This document shows, in pieces, positions 46,490-62,996 of a DNA stretch of 64,000 nt (positions within the stretch are counted from its first letter, which is position 1; every line of letters begins with the position of its first letter). Source of the DNA: Phytophthora quininea (taxonomy: Eukaryota > Oomycota > Peronosporomycetes > Peronosporales > Peronosporaceae). The notes below the pieces were generated by a model. That model saw nothing but the letters and a program-made list of their open reading frames with translations, did not search any database and was not told the origin of the DNA. The position numbers and the translations under genes were made by a program. The DNA lies in NCBI GenBank assembly GCA_011947345.1, contig JAAVTG010000525.1, positions 186,001 to 250,000 on the forward strand, read 5' to 3'.

Positions 46490-47754
46490 TTAACCATGAC
46501 GCTGGCGCAGCACGTACTTGTTTCTATGACCCATTGTTCTCTGTTTCGCCGTCGCCGTCGTCGAGATCACGCTCTGTATCCACACTGGCGATACGCAAGA
46601 AAACTTGTCGTTGGTCGGTGACCTTACGCTCCACAACAGTGACAATAGCGCCGCAGGGAATACGTCCAACTGGCGACGCTGATAACTCAGGCTCCGTGCG
46701 AATGGGAGCTCCCGAGTCTTGAACACAGCGATAGCTCTCTTCACGGCCCGACCATGGCCCTCAACTTCATTCAGCACGGACTCATTGTCAAGCGTGCGCT
46801 CGACGACCCAAGCAGCGCCGTCGAAATATCGGTCGTGAAGTCGCAGGAATACTACGCCATCAAGAGCCACAATAGACTTGACCACTTCCACCACGTCGCC
46901 GTAGAGCACATATCCTAGCTCAGAAATCTCAAGGTCAGCGCACTCGCGGACTTTGCAGCCTTCAACCACACATCGGAAAAATAAGCTACCCTGGTTGGTC
47001 TCGTGGATCATTTTGAAAGGCCCTCGGTGCAGTTCCAGCAGAATTTCATTGCGAATAGACCGGCAGGGCACCCACGCTTCCTTAACGAGTTTTGCAGCAC
47101 TATCATCTTCGTCGAGAAGCTTAGTCTCATCTCGCACGACAACCTCGGGCAATAAAGGCCCCTCTATCCGCACCATGGGGTCTCCTTGTTCGTTGCAGAT
47201 TGGTGCGGTAGCTCGAAACACACGCCCCAGAGGAATGTACCCAAGCAACGGCGATGCAATGTTGTGCTTGGTACGCACCGACACGCCTCCACTCTTGCCG
47301 CGATGGCTCACCCTGTAGTATCGATCAAAGCTCCACTTGCCTACAAAGAAAAAAATAGTAGTCATGAAAATAAGACTGCATCATTTCCAACGGGTGGACG
47401 TACTTGCAACGTGCGCTGGGAGGCGACAGCCGCTCGATTGAGCTCGTCCACGCAGTTAATGCACTTGGCATCCAGCAGCTGAGCCTGTCGCTTGGAGAAA
47501 CTCGACTTGGGGAGGCTCTGGAAGCACTGCACGCATCGCTTCAGCCTCGGCTGCGCGTCCGCGTCCGCCTCCACACACGTCTTGCACTTGCTGCAACATG
47601 ACAAAACTCACTTAGACCTGGGTGTACTTCTCGTTTCTTTTGGAATATTCGCCACGTACGAGCTCGTTTTCAGCAGCTGGTGCCTGGAGAACGCCCGGAG
47701 GTGCTGGAGCTTCCCGCAGACCGCGCACACGCGGCGCTTCTCGTTGGCGGCCAT
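46490..47754 (-). CDS. Protein with two Stc1-like zinc-binding segments
   Basis: Spliced from ATG 47754: exon 1 MAANEKRRVCAVCGKLQHLR ends before a GT-AG intron (about 47660-47590). Exon 2 (KCKTCVEADADAQPRLKRCV...) ends near 47400 before another intron (about 47399-47337), and exon 3 runs to 46490. The segments VCAVCGKLQHLRAFSRHQL...CKTC and RCVQCFQSLPKSSFSKRQ...CINC both fit the C-x-x-C...F-S-x-x-Q...C-x-x-C pattern of Stc1-type domains, which in fission yeast link RNAi to heterochromatin. Exon 3 contains repeated short beta segments (SHRGKSGGVSV, EILLELHRGPFKM, LEISELGYVLYGDVVEVVKS). Function here is unknown; the Stc1 link is a motif-level inference. Confidence 0.6.
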
Positions 47755-47897
47755 GCTCCAGCAGATTTATCCTGAATACGCAGCCAGCCTTTTCATTGGT
47801 CCAAAATCCGCCCCGATCATAGCCGCTGACAGCCATCAGCCTCCAGTCTTGAATTTGCTCGCAATTTCAGTGGGCACACGACCATCACTCCGGCGCC

Positions 47898-49735
47898 ATG
47901 AAGATCATCGACAAGATTAACGCCAGCGTGGAGCGCCAGGAGGTCTTCTACTCGTTCGAGTTCTTCCCGCCCAAGACGCCCGCGGGCGTGGACAACCTGT
48001 ACGCGCGCATGGACCGCATGGCCGCGCTGGAGCCGCTCTTTTGCGATATGACGTGGGGTGCCGGCGGCTCGAGCGCGCAGCTGACGCTCGAGCTGAGCGC
48101 CAACGCACAGAAGCTCAGCGGCCTCGAGATGCTCATGCACATGACGTGCACCAACATGGACGAGGCGGACATCAAGAAGGCGCTGGACCAGGCCAAGGAC
48201 AGCGGCATCCAGAACATCCTGGCGCTGCGAGGCGACCCCGTGCGCGGCGCCAGCAGCTTCAGTGAGTGCGACCGAGGCTTCAGCCACGCTGTGGACCTTG
48301 TGCGCTACATGCGCGAGAACTACAGCGACTACTTTTGTATTGGCGTGGCTGGCTACCCGGAAGGACACACAGAGAGCGAGGACAAGGCCGAAGACATCAA
48401 GTATTTGAAGGAGAAGGTAGACGCCGGAGCGGACTTTATTATTACGCAGCTCTTCTACGACGTCAAGGTGTTCGTGGACTTTGTCAAGCAGTGTCGCGCT
48501 GCGGGGATCACCGTGCCGATCATCCCGGGCATCATGCCGATTCAAACTACGGCGGATTCGAGCGAATGACGTCGTTCTGCAACACCTACGTGCCCGAGGA
48601 GGTGCGGAAGGCGTTGGAGCCGATTAAGGACAACGACGAAGCCGTCAAGGACTACGGCGTGCAGCTCGGCATCACCATGAGCCAGCAGCTCATTGATGCG
48701 GGTGTGCCTGGCCTGCACTTCTACACGCTCAACTTGGAACGCTCTGTGCGTCGCATTCTCGAGGGACTGTCGTCGCTGTCTAGCCGCGTCCCGCGTCGCG
48801 AGCTGCCGTGGCAGACGTCGTCGCTGTCCAAGCGTGCATCGGAGAGCGTGCGGCCGATCTACTGGTCCAACCGACCCAAGAGCTACGTGCACCGCACGGC
48901 CATGTGGGACGAGTATCCGAATGGCCGCTGGGGCAACAGCGAGAGCCCTGCGTTCGGAGAGCTCACGGAGTCGCACTTTGTGGCGTCCGTGACCTCTACG
49001 CCCGCCCAGCGTCGTGCGATGTGGGGCGAGGCGCCTGCTACCAAGGACGACGTGCGCCAAACGTTCGTTCAGTACGTACGAGGCGAGATCTCGAGCCTGC
49101 CGTGGTGTGATGCCGCGTTGCACGCCGAGACGTCCACGGTGCAGCATGAACTTGCCACCGCCAACGCTGACGGATTCTTGACGATCAATAGCCAGCCACG
49201 CGTGAACGGTGCGCTGTCGGATGACCCGATGTTTGGCTGGGGTGGTCCGGGAGGCCGTGTCTACCAGAAGGCGTACGTCGAGTGCTTCGTGTCACCTGAA
49301 AACATGAAGACCATCATCGACAACGCCGCCAAGAAGCCGTCGGTGCAATACCACGCTGTCAACCTGAACGGCCACTCGTACTCGAATGCCAGCAAGTCTG
49401 CCGTGGCTGTGACGTGGGGCGTTTTCCCCAACAAAGAGATCCTGCAGCCCACGATCGTCGACAGCAGCAGCTTCCTGGTGTGGAAGGACGAGGCATTCGC
49501 GCTGTGGCTGAAGCTCTGGGCGTCGCTGTACGAGGACGGCAGCCAGTCCGCCAAGCTGCTGCGTGAGATCCACGACACGTACTTCCTTGTAAGCATCGTG
49601 GACAACGATTTCGTCAATGGCAACATCTGGAACCTGTTCCAGGCCCCCACCTCCCCGTCAGCACTCCGTAAGGAGCAACAACTTGGGAAATACCCACGAA
49701 TCCGAAGTGGCTTTGAGGCTGCGTGCCTTGGGTAG
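47898..49735 (+). CDS. MTHFR: Methylenetetrahydrofolate reductase, frame-broken
   Basis: ATG 47898 starts MKIIDKINASVERQEVFYSF. The catalytic TIM barrel shows EFFPPKTPAGVDNLYARMDR, TWGAGGSS, LALRGDP, GVAGYPEGH, DFIITQLFYD and PIIPGIMPIQT. The frame breaks at about 48551, where adding one base restores YGGFERMTSFCNTYVPEEVR. The rest is the eukaryotic regulatory domain (WDEYPNGRWGNSESPAFGEL, VTWGVFPNKEILQPT, IVDNDFVNGNIWNLF). About 612 residues, normal for eukaryotes. It reduces methylene-THF to methyl-THF for methionine synthesis. The start is about 143 bp from the divergent Stc1-like gene, suggesting a shared promoter. Confidence 0.96.
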
Positions 49736-49979
49736 CCAAACTCAGCTCCCATTCTCGTCCTCCTAGACGCAAAAGCTCCAACAGACAGCAGAATGCCTCT
49801 GGGACGATGAGAGAGCACGCAGCACACGCCACGCACTGCATAGCGAAGCGCGGTCGCACTGGTTTAGAGATAGTAAAGTTTTTGAATATGATCGATGCCA
49901 CTGCGAGCACAAACGATGAACTTGCCGCCATTTTGCCTTTTGACCTGGTTACTGTATTGCACACTCGAAAGTCTCCGAA

Positions 49980-51345
49980 ATGCCATCAACTGTGCCCAAC
50001 ACCTGCGTGCGCGAGCTCCACGGCCACCACGGCCCTGTGAATGCCGTTCGCTTCAACAGTAAGGCCTTTGTATCCTGTATGGCGTCAGCTGATGCTAACA
50101 GCACGTAGCCAAGGGCACGTACGTCATGACTTGCGGTCAGGACAAGACGATCAAGCTCTGGAACCCGCACCGCAGTAGTGTGGAGAGGGACAGCGAGGCT
50201 CTGCTGGTCAAGTCGTACGAAGGAAGACATGGATACGATGTTCAGGATGTTGCGATGTCCGTGGAAATAGTTATTGCCGCATCCAACAACTAACTGATCA
50301 TTTGGCGGTGGGTTGGTTGGTGTAGCGCTCACGACAACAGCAAGTTCGCTTCTTGTGGTCGGGACCGAGATGTGTTTATGTGGGACGTACCAACTGGCCA
50401 AGTCATTCGCAAGTTCGAAGGCCACGAGCATGTAATGGGAGAATCTGTGTGAAGTGTATGACCACTACCTCACAACCATGCCTTTGTCTTGCAGGGTGTG
50501 AACTGCGTGCGATATAATGCCGATTCCTCGGTACTGCTTAGTGGTTCATACGATAAAACGATCCGCGCCTGGGATATTAGGTGAGAGTTCTTGGAATATA
50601 TGAATGAATGAACGCAGGGCTAACCTGTTGCCTGTAGAGCTCGCAATGCATACAAACCTATTCAGGTGCTTGACGATTTTAAGGACAGCGTCACTTCCAT
50701 GGTGGTCACGGATCACGAGATTATCGCAGGGTGAGCACGTCTTGTGGACTATCAACGACCATGCGTTAACTTGTTTTCGTGGAGTGTAGCTGCGTTGACG
50801 GAATTGTGCGCACGTTTGATCTTCGTGTCGGCCAATTGTTCCGCGAGCATATCGACGGTACGTGTGTGAGCAATGGCACATTAGCAAGCGATCAATTGTT
50901 AACTATTATGTTCGTTGCTGAGCGTAGAGCCCGTTGTGTCAGTTGACAATTCTCCAGACGAGCGCTTCATACTGGCGGGTTGTTTGGATGGATCTATCCG
51001 ATTGATCGAGAAGACGAACGGAACAGAAGTGAAGAGGTAAGGACGTTCATCGCGTGACTACTTCCCACTGCATTTTTTCTTCTTACTCGAGTTATCGCTC
51101 TTCAGTTACCGTGGACACAGCGTGCAAGACTACAAGGTTGGCTGTGCTTTTCAGTCGATGGCGCCTTCGTTCTTAGCGGATCGGAAGATGGCAAGGTGTA
51201 CTGGTGGGATCTACTGGATGCCACTCGGGCTCACTCCATTCCAGCGCACAAGAATCCTGTGCGAGCATTGGCGTTCCACCCCGAGAGCTTCATGTTTGTT
51301 ACTGGAAGCATCGACGGCTCTGCCAAGGTTTGGTCTGATGAATAA
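49980..51345 (+). CDS. WDR83: WD40 protein WDR83/MORG1
   Basis: Eight exons, all GT-AG: 49980-50058, 50109-50256, 50326-50431, 50495-50580, 50638-50731, 50790-50857, 50928-51036, 51106-51345. The spliced product (about 308 residues) starts MPSTVPNTCVRELHGHHGPV and has seven WD repeats (YVMTCGQDKTIKLWNP, FASCGRDRDVFMWDV, LLSGSYDKTIRAWDI, GCVDGIVRTFDLR, AGCLDGSIRLIEK, LSGSEDGKVYWWDL, VTGSIDGSAKVWSD). The order and the VVTDHEIIAGCVDG segment match MORG1/WDR83, a scaffold linked to MAPK modules and spliceosomal C complex. In the last exon (about 51150), one T is missing from a TTTT run (GCAF/SVDGAFVLSGSEDG). Confidence 0.92.
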
Positions 51346-51429
51346 GCTGACGTTCGTACAATTAACGCGGCAAATGTCAATCGTTAAATATGAAGGATCC
51401 CCCAGTCTTACTCTCTACTTACACTCAAC

Positions 51430-52242
51430 CTACGACAGAGTGTAGCGCATGCCGCCAACCGTCATGAGCAGGTCGTTCGCACTCGCCTTCTCCTTTTTGT
51501 CCTTGGAGAAAATGGACGCAAACACTTTACTCTTCTCCTTGTTCTTGGAGATGGCATCGCCAACGTCCTTTGCGATCTTGACTGACCTGGCATCTCCCGT
51601 CTCGCCCAAATGCTCCGCTTTGCGCTTGTTCTTCTTTTCACGGTGGTGTTTCTTGTGTTCCTTCGTCCGGTTTCCGTCTTTCTGCTTCTTCTTGTCTTTC
51701 TTGGCTCGTTTCTCTTCGGCTTTCACTTCCAACAGTTTCTTTTGGGCTTCGTCGTACCCTTCCTCCAGTGGCAACAGCGTCACCACATCGCTCTCTTGAA
51801 ATGGCTTGCCGCAGACTAGACACTCTGTCGTTTGCACTGCCTTAAGAGCACGCTCGGACAGCACGCAGCCGCAGGAGAAGAGCACCACGAACGGCTGCTT
51901 GCCATTGAGTTCGGCCATCGTGATGGGGCAGCACCAGGGCGCGTCCTCCGTCTCCTTCTCTCGATTAATCTTGACTGTCACCACGTCCTTGAGCGAAGTC
52001 ACGTGGCAGAACTTGTCGGGCATCGAGTGGGCTAGTAAATGCTCCAGTAGAGCCTGCTTGTTGTACAAGTTACCCATTTTACAGGCCACCACGGGCTCTC
52101 GCAGCGGCTCGGAGGAGATGGCGCAGGTTCGCGCCTGCTCCTGTCGAAGAGCCTCTTGGTCCGCCTTCTCACCACGCGCCTTGACGTTCGCGTGGCGCAT
52201 GAACTTGCGCTTGACAGCGATCACGCCGCCATCGTTCCCCAT
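51430..52242 (-). CDS. RTF2: RTF2-type replication termination factor
   Basis: I choose ATG 52242 (MGNDGGVIAVKRKFMRHANV) because RTF2 proteins begin M-G-x-D-G-G. The upstream frame to 52320 is untranslated by this view. The modified RING is visible: CAISSEPLREPVVACKMGNL, YNKQALLEHLL, CCPITMAELNGKQPFVVLFS, CGCVLSERALKAV and ECLVCGKPFQESDVV. The C-terminal third is Lys/Glu-rich and ends KASANDLLMTVGGMRYTLS. RTF2 acts at stalled replication forks and in pre-mRNA processing. Length about 270 residues, normal. The ATG is about 92 bp from that of the divergent BRCT gene. Confidence 0.92.
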   Translation of the reverse strand: MGNDGGVIAVKRKFMRHANVKARGEKADQEALRQEQARTCAISSEPLREPVVACKMGNLYNKQALLEHLLAHSMPDKFCHVTSLKDVVTVKINREKETEDAPWCCPITMAELNGKQPFVVLFSCGCVLSERALKAVQTTECLVCGKPFQESDVVTLLPLEEGYDEAQKKLLEVKAEEKRAKKDKKKQKDGNRTKEHKKHHREKKNKRKAEHLGETGDARSVKIAKDVGDAISKNKEKSKVFASIFSKDKKEKASANDLLMTVGGMRYTLS

Positions 52243-52333
52243 GCTTGGCAGGTGTCGGTTTTTGGAATGGATAATATACGTGGTGTACATAAGTGGGTAC
52301 ATTTCCATTTGCCATTCCAATTTTCAAGATTGC

Positions 52334-54253
52334 ATGGCCGACAGCGTGAGCGTGGGCGCCTTCGAGGACTCGGGGCAAGACACGCCCGCCGGGTTCCGCG
52401 ACTCGCCTGGGCAGTGGTACACCGCTAACCACCGCAAGCGCGGAGCGAGTCCCCAAGTGAGCGGCGAGGCGACGCAGCGCGACAGTCAGGCGACGCAAGT
52501 GGCGTCCGAAAGCTCGGCCCCAGTGTTTGTGGCTGGATTACCGTCACTAGAGGAGGACGATGGAGGACAGAGGTCCCAACCTAATGCAGAAGAAGTGGAC
52601 GAGGAAGAGACGCAGATCCGGATGACCAATTCTGAGGAGCAGGATGGTAAGTTCTTAGGTAGTTGATGGATATATATTCATTACACCTTACTTTTATTCT
52701 AGGCGATGCCGAGACAGAGAGGAGGATTTTGAGCAACAAGTGCCGCTGCCGATAGCGTCGACAGCTAGCGGTGGACTGCAGAAAAGTGAAAATGGGGCGA
52801 GGCAAGCAGGAGATACTGTTGATACAGAAGACGCAGACTCGGACATGTCGGATGACATGCTGGAGCAGGAGGGGTCCATGGCAGGACTGTCCTCTATTGC
52901 TGCTTCTTTTCAATTAAGAGAACAAGAGGAGCAGGCCATGAAAAAGGAGAATGCTCATGTGTACAAGCCTCGGATCCCGTTCAGAGTGTCTCCTGCTGTT
53001 TCATTGCGTGATGACGAGAGCAGTGGCGGCGAGACCGAGATTGAAGAGGATCGGAGCAGGAAGAAGACAGCCGCTCCTGACCATAAGCGTGGCAGTTTGA
53101 AGAAAACAACGGGCAAAGATAAAGCAGGGTCCGATGATAAGTCGACACCGCGACTTGTGAAGAGTGCGAGCGACTCAAAAGCGATGGAAGAAGCTCCAAA
53201 CACAAATGGTATGCAGCGCTCGCTGTCTACACCGGATCGAGGCGCAAAGCGGGACCTCGAGCCAGCGTCTAGCTCTGAGCATGGGAACGCGAAGCGATCT
53301 CGTCACAGCACAGTGGAAAAGTCACGAAGTTCAAGCCAGGATGCATCAATGAAGGGAAGGAGACAAATGTGGGGACACTGCCGCCGCCAAGCCTGAATGC
53401 CGTCTCCTGAAGAGGAAAGTGAAGTGAAGTGCACCCAGGAAAGCATCGAGACCGTCAGTGTCGCAGCAAATGAGATCTTGTCAATTGTACATGCCGACGA
53501 GGAAACGATCAAGCCAACACCGACAGCAACGCAGAAGGCGCCAGCAGCAAGCCACCGACGAAAGCGAGCAGCGAGCGACAGATCGGTTGCTGGCACGGAC
53601 TCGTCTCACTCGCAAGCAGTGCCCATTCGAGTGATTCTAACTGGACTGGACCCAACGCCTGCGACTCGGAAAAGATCAAGGCGATTCCTGGCGCAACGTA
53701 CGAGACCAACATCGAGAAAGCGACGCATGTGATTGCTCAGCAGAACCACCTCAAGCGTACCGTCAAGCTGCTGTGTGGGATCTCATGCTGCGAGCACATA
53801 TTGGGAGCCGAGTGGTTAGACGAGTCTGCCCGGGTGGGTGCTGCGGTCGATGAGCAAGCAAACTGCCTGCGCGACGAAGAGGCAGAGGCGAAATGGGGCT
53901 TTGATCTGCGTACAACAATGTACAGCGTGTCCAAGGAGCAGCGCGCGCGTCTGTTCGTTGGGCATCACGTGTTTATCACCGCGCACAAGTCGGTGCTGCC
54001 CCCGGCGAAGGAGCTGGCGAAGATCGTCGAGTGCGCGGGCGGAACTGCAACGTCGAAAGGCAAGCCTGGGCCGACGGATTTGGTCATCACGAGCGAGGCT
54101 GCAGTGGCGACGGCGACTGTGCAGAAGCAGCTCGTGAACGCAGACCCAGAGCGGATCTACTCATCCGAGTTGATCCTGAGCAGTATCCTGCAGCAACATG
54201 TAGCGCTGGGCAAGAACCACCTGAAACTTCCAGTTGCCAAGCGCCGCAAGTAG
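52334..54253 (+). CDS. BRCT-domain DNA-damage-type protein, frame-broken
   Basis: ATG 52334 (MADSVSVGAFEDSGQDTPAG). Exon 1 ends 52646, intron 52647-52702. An acidic, Ser-rich, largely disordered region follows (DTVDTEDADSDMSDDMLEQE, GETEIEEDRSRKKTAAPDHK). The C terminus has two BRCT-like units: IRVILTGLDP...ATHVIAQ...KLLCGISCCEHILGAEWLDE, and RLFVGHHVFITAHKSVLPPA...DLVITSEAAV. Frame breaks at about 52725, one or more near 53390, and about 53650 (CCC run); most fit one lost base. The layout resembles MDC1/PTIP-type mediators that bind phosphoproteins at DNA breaks. Overall about 620 residues. Divergent from RTF2 with a very short shared promoter. Confidence 0.75.
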
Positions 54254-54378
54254 CGGGAGGAGTTCAAGACAAGTCCACGGGTATGTTTTGACAGCTTTTT
54301 TCATTGTGCTAATACGTTAATGCCGCCATGCAGGCGGGTACGAGAAATAATAACTTAGTGAATGCTAGACGACCCGAT

Positions 54379-54874
54379 TTACTTGGCCGTCTGGCGGAGA
54401 CCGATGAGCGCGGCGCCGAGCAGCGACACGACGCACATGGAGAGCAGATGCTGGCGCGCGACGGTCTCTTCGATCCACGTGTCCAGACTGTTGCTGCGTC
54501 GCCGCGTGACGCGCCCCAAGGTGACCTCGACGGGCACGTCGCAGTAGCACACGGGCGCGTCCTGCGGACTGAACTCGCGCTCGTTGACGAGGTGCTGGCC
54601 GCGCTGGTCGGCGAACGACAGCGACTTCTTGGGCTCGGCGCTGTAGCTGACGGTGATGGTTTTGGTGGTGGACAGCTCGTCCAGGCGCGAGCTGCGGCTG
54701 GCGCTGAAGGCGCTCTCCTTGCGCAAGCAGGAGCGGCGACGGAGCGCGCGGCTGCGGCGGCGGGTACGAGTGGCGGTGGTGGCGTTTGCTGAAGGCGTAC
54801 TTCTGCCCGATGGTCATGGGCTGGTCCAGCGTCAGCCGCGAGCTGGCGGCGGAGCTGAGGCAGGCGGAAGTCAT
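54379..54874 (-). CDS. Small tail-anchored protein, frame-broken
   Basis: ATG 54874 opens MTSACLSSAASSRLTLDQPM. After a frame change within a low-complexity His/Pro/Arg stretch (about 54730-54780), the product continues RKESAFSASRSSRLDELSTT, a basic RRRSNSLDTWIEE segment resembling a phosphorylation site, and ends with a hydrophobic segment (LLSMCVVSLLGAALIGL) followed by RQTAK. A single membrane segment at the extreme C terminus suggests tail anchoring. About 165 residues. No family recognised. Confidence 0.5.
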
Positions 54875-56493
54875 GGCGACGTGCTTGCTTCCGACGCAGG
54901 TAATTCGGAAATGAGCAGCTTTTCCAGCAAGCAGCGCGAATTGAGGGCTGTGACGGAGGTGTGCTGGCCGCAAGAGGACAAGCGACGAACGAATGCTCAC
55001 TCGGACCGGCGGTATGTGGGCTCCGATAGAAACGCGACTTGAAGCGCTGCGGTATACTTTGTTCCAGTCAACGGCGGTTACCAGCGGGGTATGCAGGCGG
55101 GAGGGGTTTCGTGGGCGATGATGACACAGTGACCTTGGGGCGCTTGTGCACACGAGCACTCCTGCCAGCTTTGCCGTCGCCAGGCGCTGAGTGCACATGG
55201 CGCGAAAACGCCTTGCGTGTCCTTGGACGAGCGCCATTTGACGGCCGCAGCGTCTGGCCCAGACTCAGACTGCTTCAAGTTCAAAGCCGGGCGAGCCGTT
55301 TGGCCGCTTCAAAGAGCGACCACCTGCTGCTCGACAAGCAGCCTGCAAGTTGCTGCTGCTGCAAGGCCTCCATTTTCGGCGATCGTTTCGACGAGCAAGC
55401 AGACTGCGAGCGCTGGCCGAGCTGTGTGCGACGCGGCACCCACCCACCTCACTGTGGCACTCAGGCTCGTGGCATCGACAAGTGGCCCGTTTTCGCGCGC
55501 CGCTTGGTCTAAGGTTACCCCTCCTCTTTGCATTCGAAAAGATCCACGGGTAGTTTCGGAATCCGTCCAAAAACAGCAAGTCGCTCGTGGCACCGCCTTG
55601 CCTGCCTCGTTCATGACAGGTAACCTTCTTCTAGAAGCGAATGCGAAACGCTATCGGTTGCCACGAACGACCCACGCCAGCCAGTTTTGCGGCGTTAGCT
55701 GGCAGCGAGCTAACGATCTTTTTGGCGAGCGGAGACAGTCGTGAAACGCAAGAGCGATGAACAGACGAAAACATTCGGACTGGCCTCGGATGGGTTCGTC
55801 TCGGAAGTCATGTCATGAGCGCAGTCTTGCCTTGCACAAGCACCGCGGCCCGCTCAGAACTGGAAGGTATCCGATCTGGTTGTCCACTTGGCAATGGCCC
55901 TTCAAGCAGCAGGCTTGGACGCTTGTCTTGATCTGCGCGCTATTCCTGTTGCCGTCGAGCCGGGGCTGGTCACATTGACATCATCTCAAGCACGCGCGTC
56001 TGTGATTTTGGCCTGTGCATCGGTGCTTGCTCCAGGAGGTATCGCGATGATGGAGAATTCAGCGCTCGATGGCGTTTGTTTGAAGACGGTTGGCCGGTTT
56101 TCGACTTCCCTCGGCTGTAACTATATTGTACAATATCGTCATAGCTCGCTGCTCGATTCGTTCATCGCCATGGCTGGTACTGTCTGTTTGCAGGGCCTTC
56201 CTTGTTCTTGTTGGCCCTCCTTGGCCCTCTTGCTCAAGGAATGCCAAGTGGGTACACCAACTTCAACATGGATATCGTTCAGCGATATCCCAAGCACAAC
56301 AGCAACAAGCACAACAACAACAAAGCAAACGAAAAGAAGTAAAAAAGCAGTGCTGCATTTCTCCAACTGCTTACTGCTCGCTCTGGAAGCGGCCTCTGAT
56401 CATATGCATGTTTGTGTGTGTGTTCCTACTTCAGTGCCATCGCTTCCAAGCCTCCACTTCTTTCATATACTTAAGCAAACGCCGTTGTCGCGC
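54875..56493. other. 1.6 kb without a recognised gene
   Basis: Contains short ORFs on both strands with no motif. A frame at about 55888-56050 (QAAGLDACLDLRAIPVAVEP) looks protein-like but has no convincing continuation. The left part should hold the promoter of the tail-anchored gene. The part from 56290 to 56345 is A/C-rich simple sequence (CAA/AAC repeats). Confidence 0.4.
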
Positions 56494-57354
56494 TTACTTC
56501 TTGGGCTGCGGGCGGCACCGCCAGGCCTTGAGGCGCGTGGCGTTGATGCGGATGAAGCCCTGGGCGTCGGCCGGGTTGTAGTCAAAGTTGGCGCCACCGC
56601 CCTCCTGGTCCATGCTGGCCAGGTCGGCGCTGTAGAGCGCCTCGTCCGAGTAGCGGCCGATGACCGTCACGTTGCCCTTGTAGAGCTCCAGGTGGACGTA
56701 GCCCGTGATGTTCTGCTGCGAGAAGTCGACGGCGTTGCGCACAAAGTCCATCTCAGGGGCGAACCAGAAGCCGTTGTAGCAGTACTCGGCAAACTTGGCC
56801 GACAGCGAGTCGCGCACCTTCATGACCTCGCGGTCCATGCAGAGTCCCTCGAGGTCCAGGTGGGCGTGGCGCAGGATGGTGCCGCCGGGGGTCTCGTAGC
56901 AGCCACGCGACTTGATGCCGACGAAGCGGTTCTCGACAATGTCGATGCGGCCGATGGCGTGCTTGCCGGCCAGCTTGTTGAGCTCCAGGAAGAGCTCAAG
57001 AGCGCCGGTAAGCTCCGGGGTCTTGGCCGTGAGGTTGGTCACTCCAACGGGGATACCCTTCTCGAAGCGGATGCTGATCTGCTCGGCAGCGTCCGGGGCG
57101 GCCTTAGGGTCGACCGTCATCTTGAACATCTCGACCATGGGGGCGGTCATGGGGTCCTCGAGCATGCCGGCCTCGTAGCTCGTGTGGTACAGGTTCTCGT
57201 CCACACTGTAGGGGGCCTTGGGGGTGGCGTCGATCGGGATGTTCTGCTCCTTGGCGTACTGGATCAGGTCGGCACGACCCTTGAACTTCTCGATGAATTC
57301 GGCGTCACGCCAGGGGCGATGGTGCGCAGCTGAGCGTCCAGGGCCTGCGCGCAG

Positions 57355-57386
<32 letters not shown>

Positions 57387-57758
57387 CGTGGCGCCGTGGG
57401 CCACGTAGCGAGCGCCTTCGGCCTGGGCGATCTCTACCTGCTTCTTGGCGATGACCGGACGAGCCAACGACGTGCCCAGCAGATAGCGGGACTCGTAGAT
57501 GGCGTTGGCCTTGACGGCCTCGAAGATGTAGTGCTTGACGAACTCCTCGCGCAGGTCCTCAATGTAGACCTTCTTGGCGCCCAGGGACAGCGCCTTGGCC
57601 TTGACCTTCTCGTAGTCCTCGCCCTGCTGGCCCACGTTGGCGCAGTAGCAAATGACCTCGAAGCCCTTGTTGGTGAGCCACTTCAGGATGATGGACGTGT
57701 CCAGGCCGCCGCTGTAGGCGAGCACGACCTTGTCTCCGGCTTGGGCCTTGACGCTCAT
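56494..57758 (-). CDS. ASS1: Argininosuccinate synthase, frame-broken
   Basis: ATG 57758 ([20 protein letters not shown]) is preferred to the upstream in-frame 57815 start, because AYSGGLDTS, the ATP pyrophosphatase motif, normally lies near the N terminus. Further family signatures are [60 protein letters not shown] and [19 protein letters not shown]. The frame breaks at about 57317. The minus strand has GCCCCTGG, and one more C restores [14 protein letters not shown], the invariant reading. About 420 residues. It condenses citrulline and aspartate in arginine synthesis. Confidence 0.97.
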
Positions 57759-58098
57759 GGTGGTGGGGTGCTGGGGCTGGGTGGTGGGGGTTCCTGGCGA
57801 ATCGCGGAATGGCACGAAGAGATCTTAGCGAGCAGTCGGGAGGAACTGCCGCCGCCAACGGCCCTCTAAACACCATGATGAGGCTGACGTACGCGACCGC
57901 ATACAACCGCCAAGTCAAAAAGTATCAAATCCCCGAGCTTTGACCGGGCTTTGAAGCACGACCAGCCGTTGCCGAGACTGAAAGAAGCCGACAGCATTCG
58001 GGCTCGACAATCGAGAACGACAAAGCAAAGGTGTTGCAAAATGAATCATGTTCAAGTAGGGAAGTCCTCACTCATAACGCCACGCATCTCTTCTGCTA

Positions 58099-62996
<4,898 letters not shown>

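Noticed and set aside
55888..57333. 481-codon plus-strand ORF
   Set aside because: Its right part is antisense to argininosuccinate synthase and shows no motif of its own. The left 150 codons have no recognisable family.
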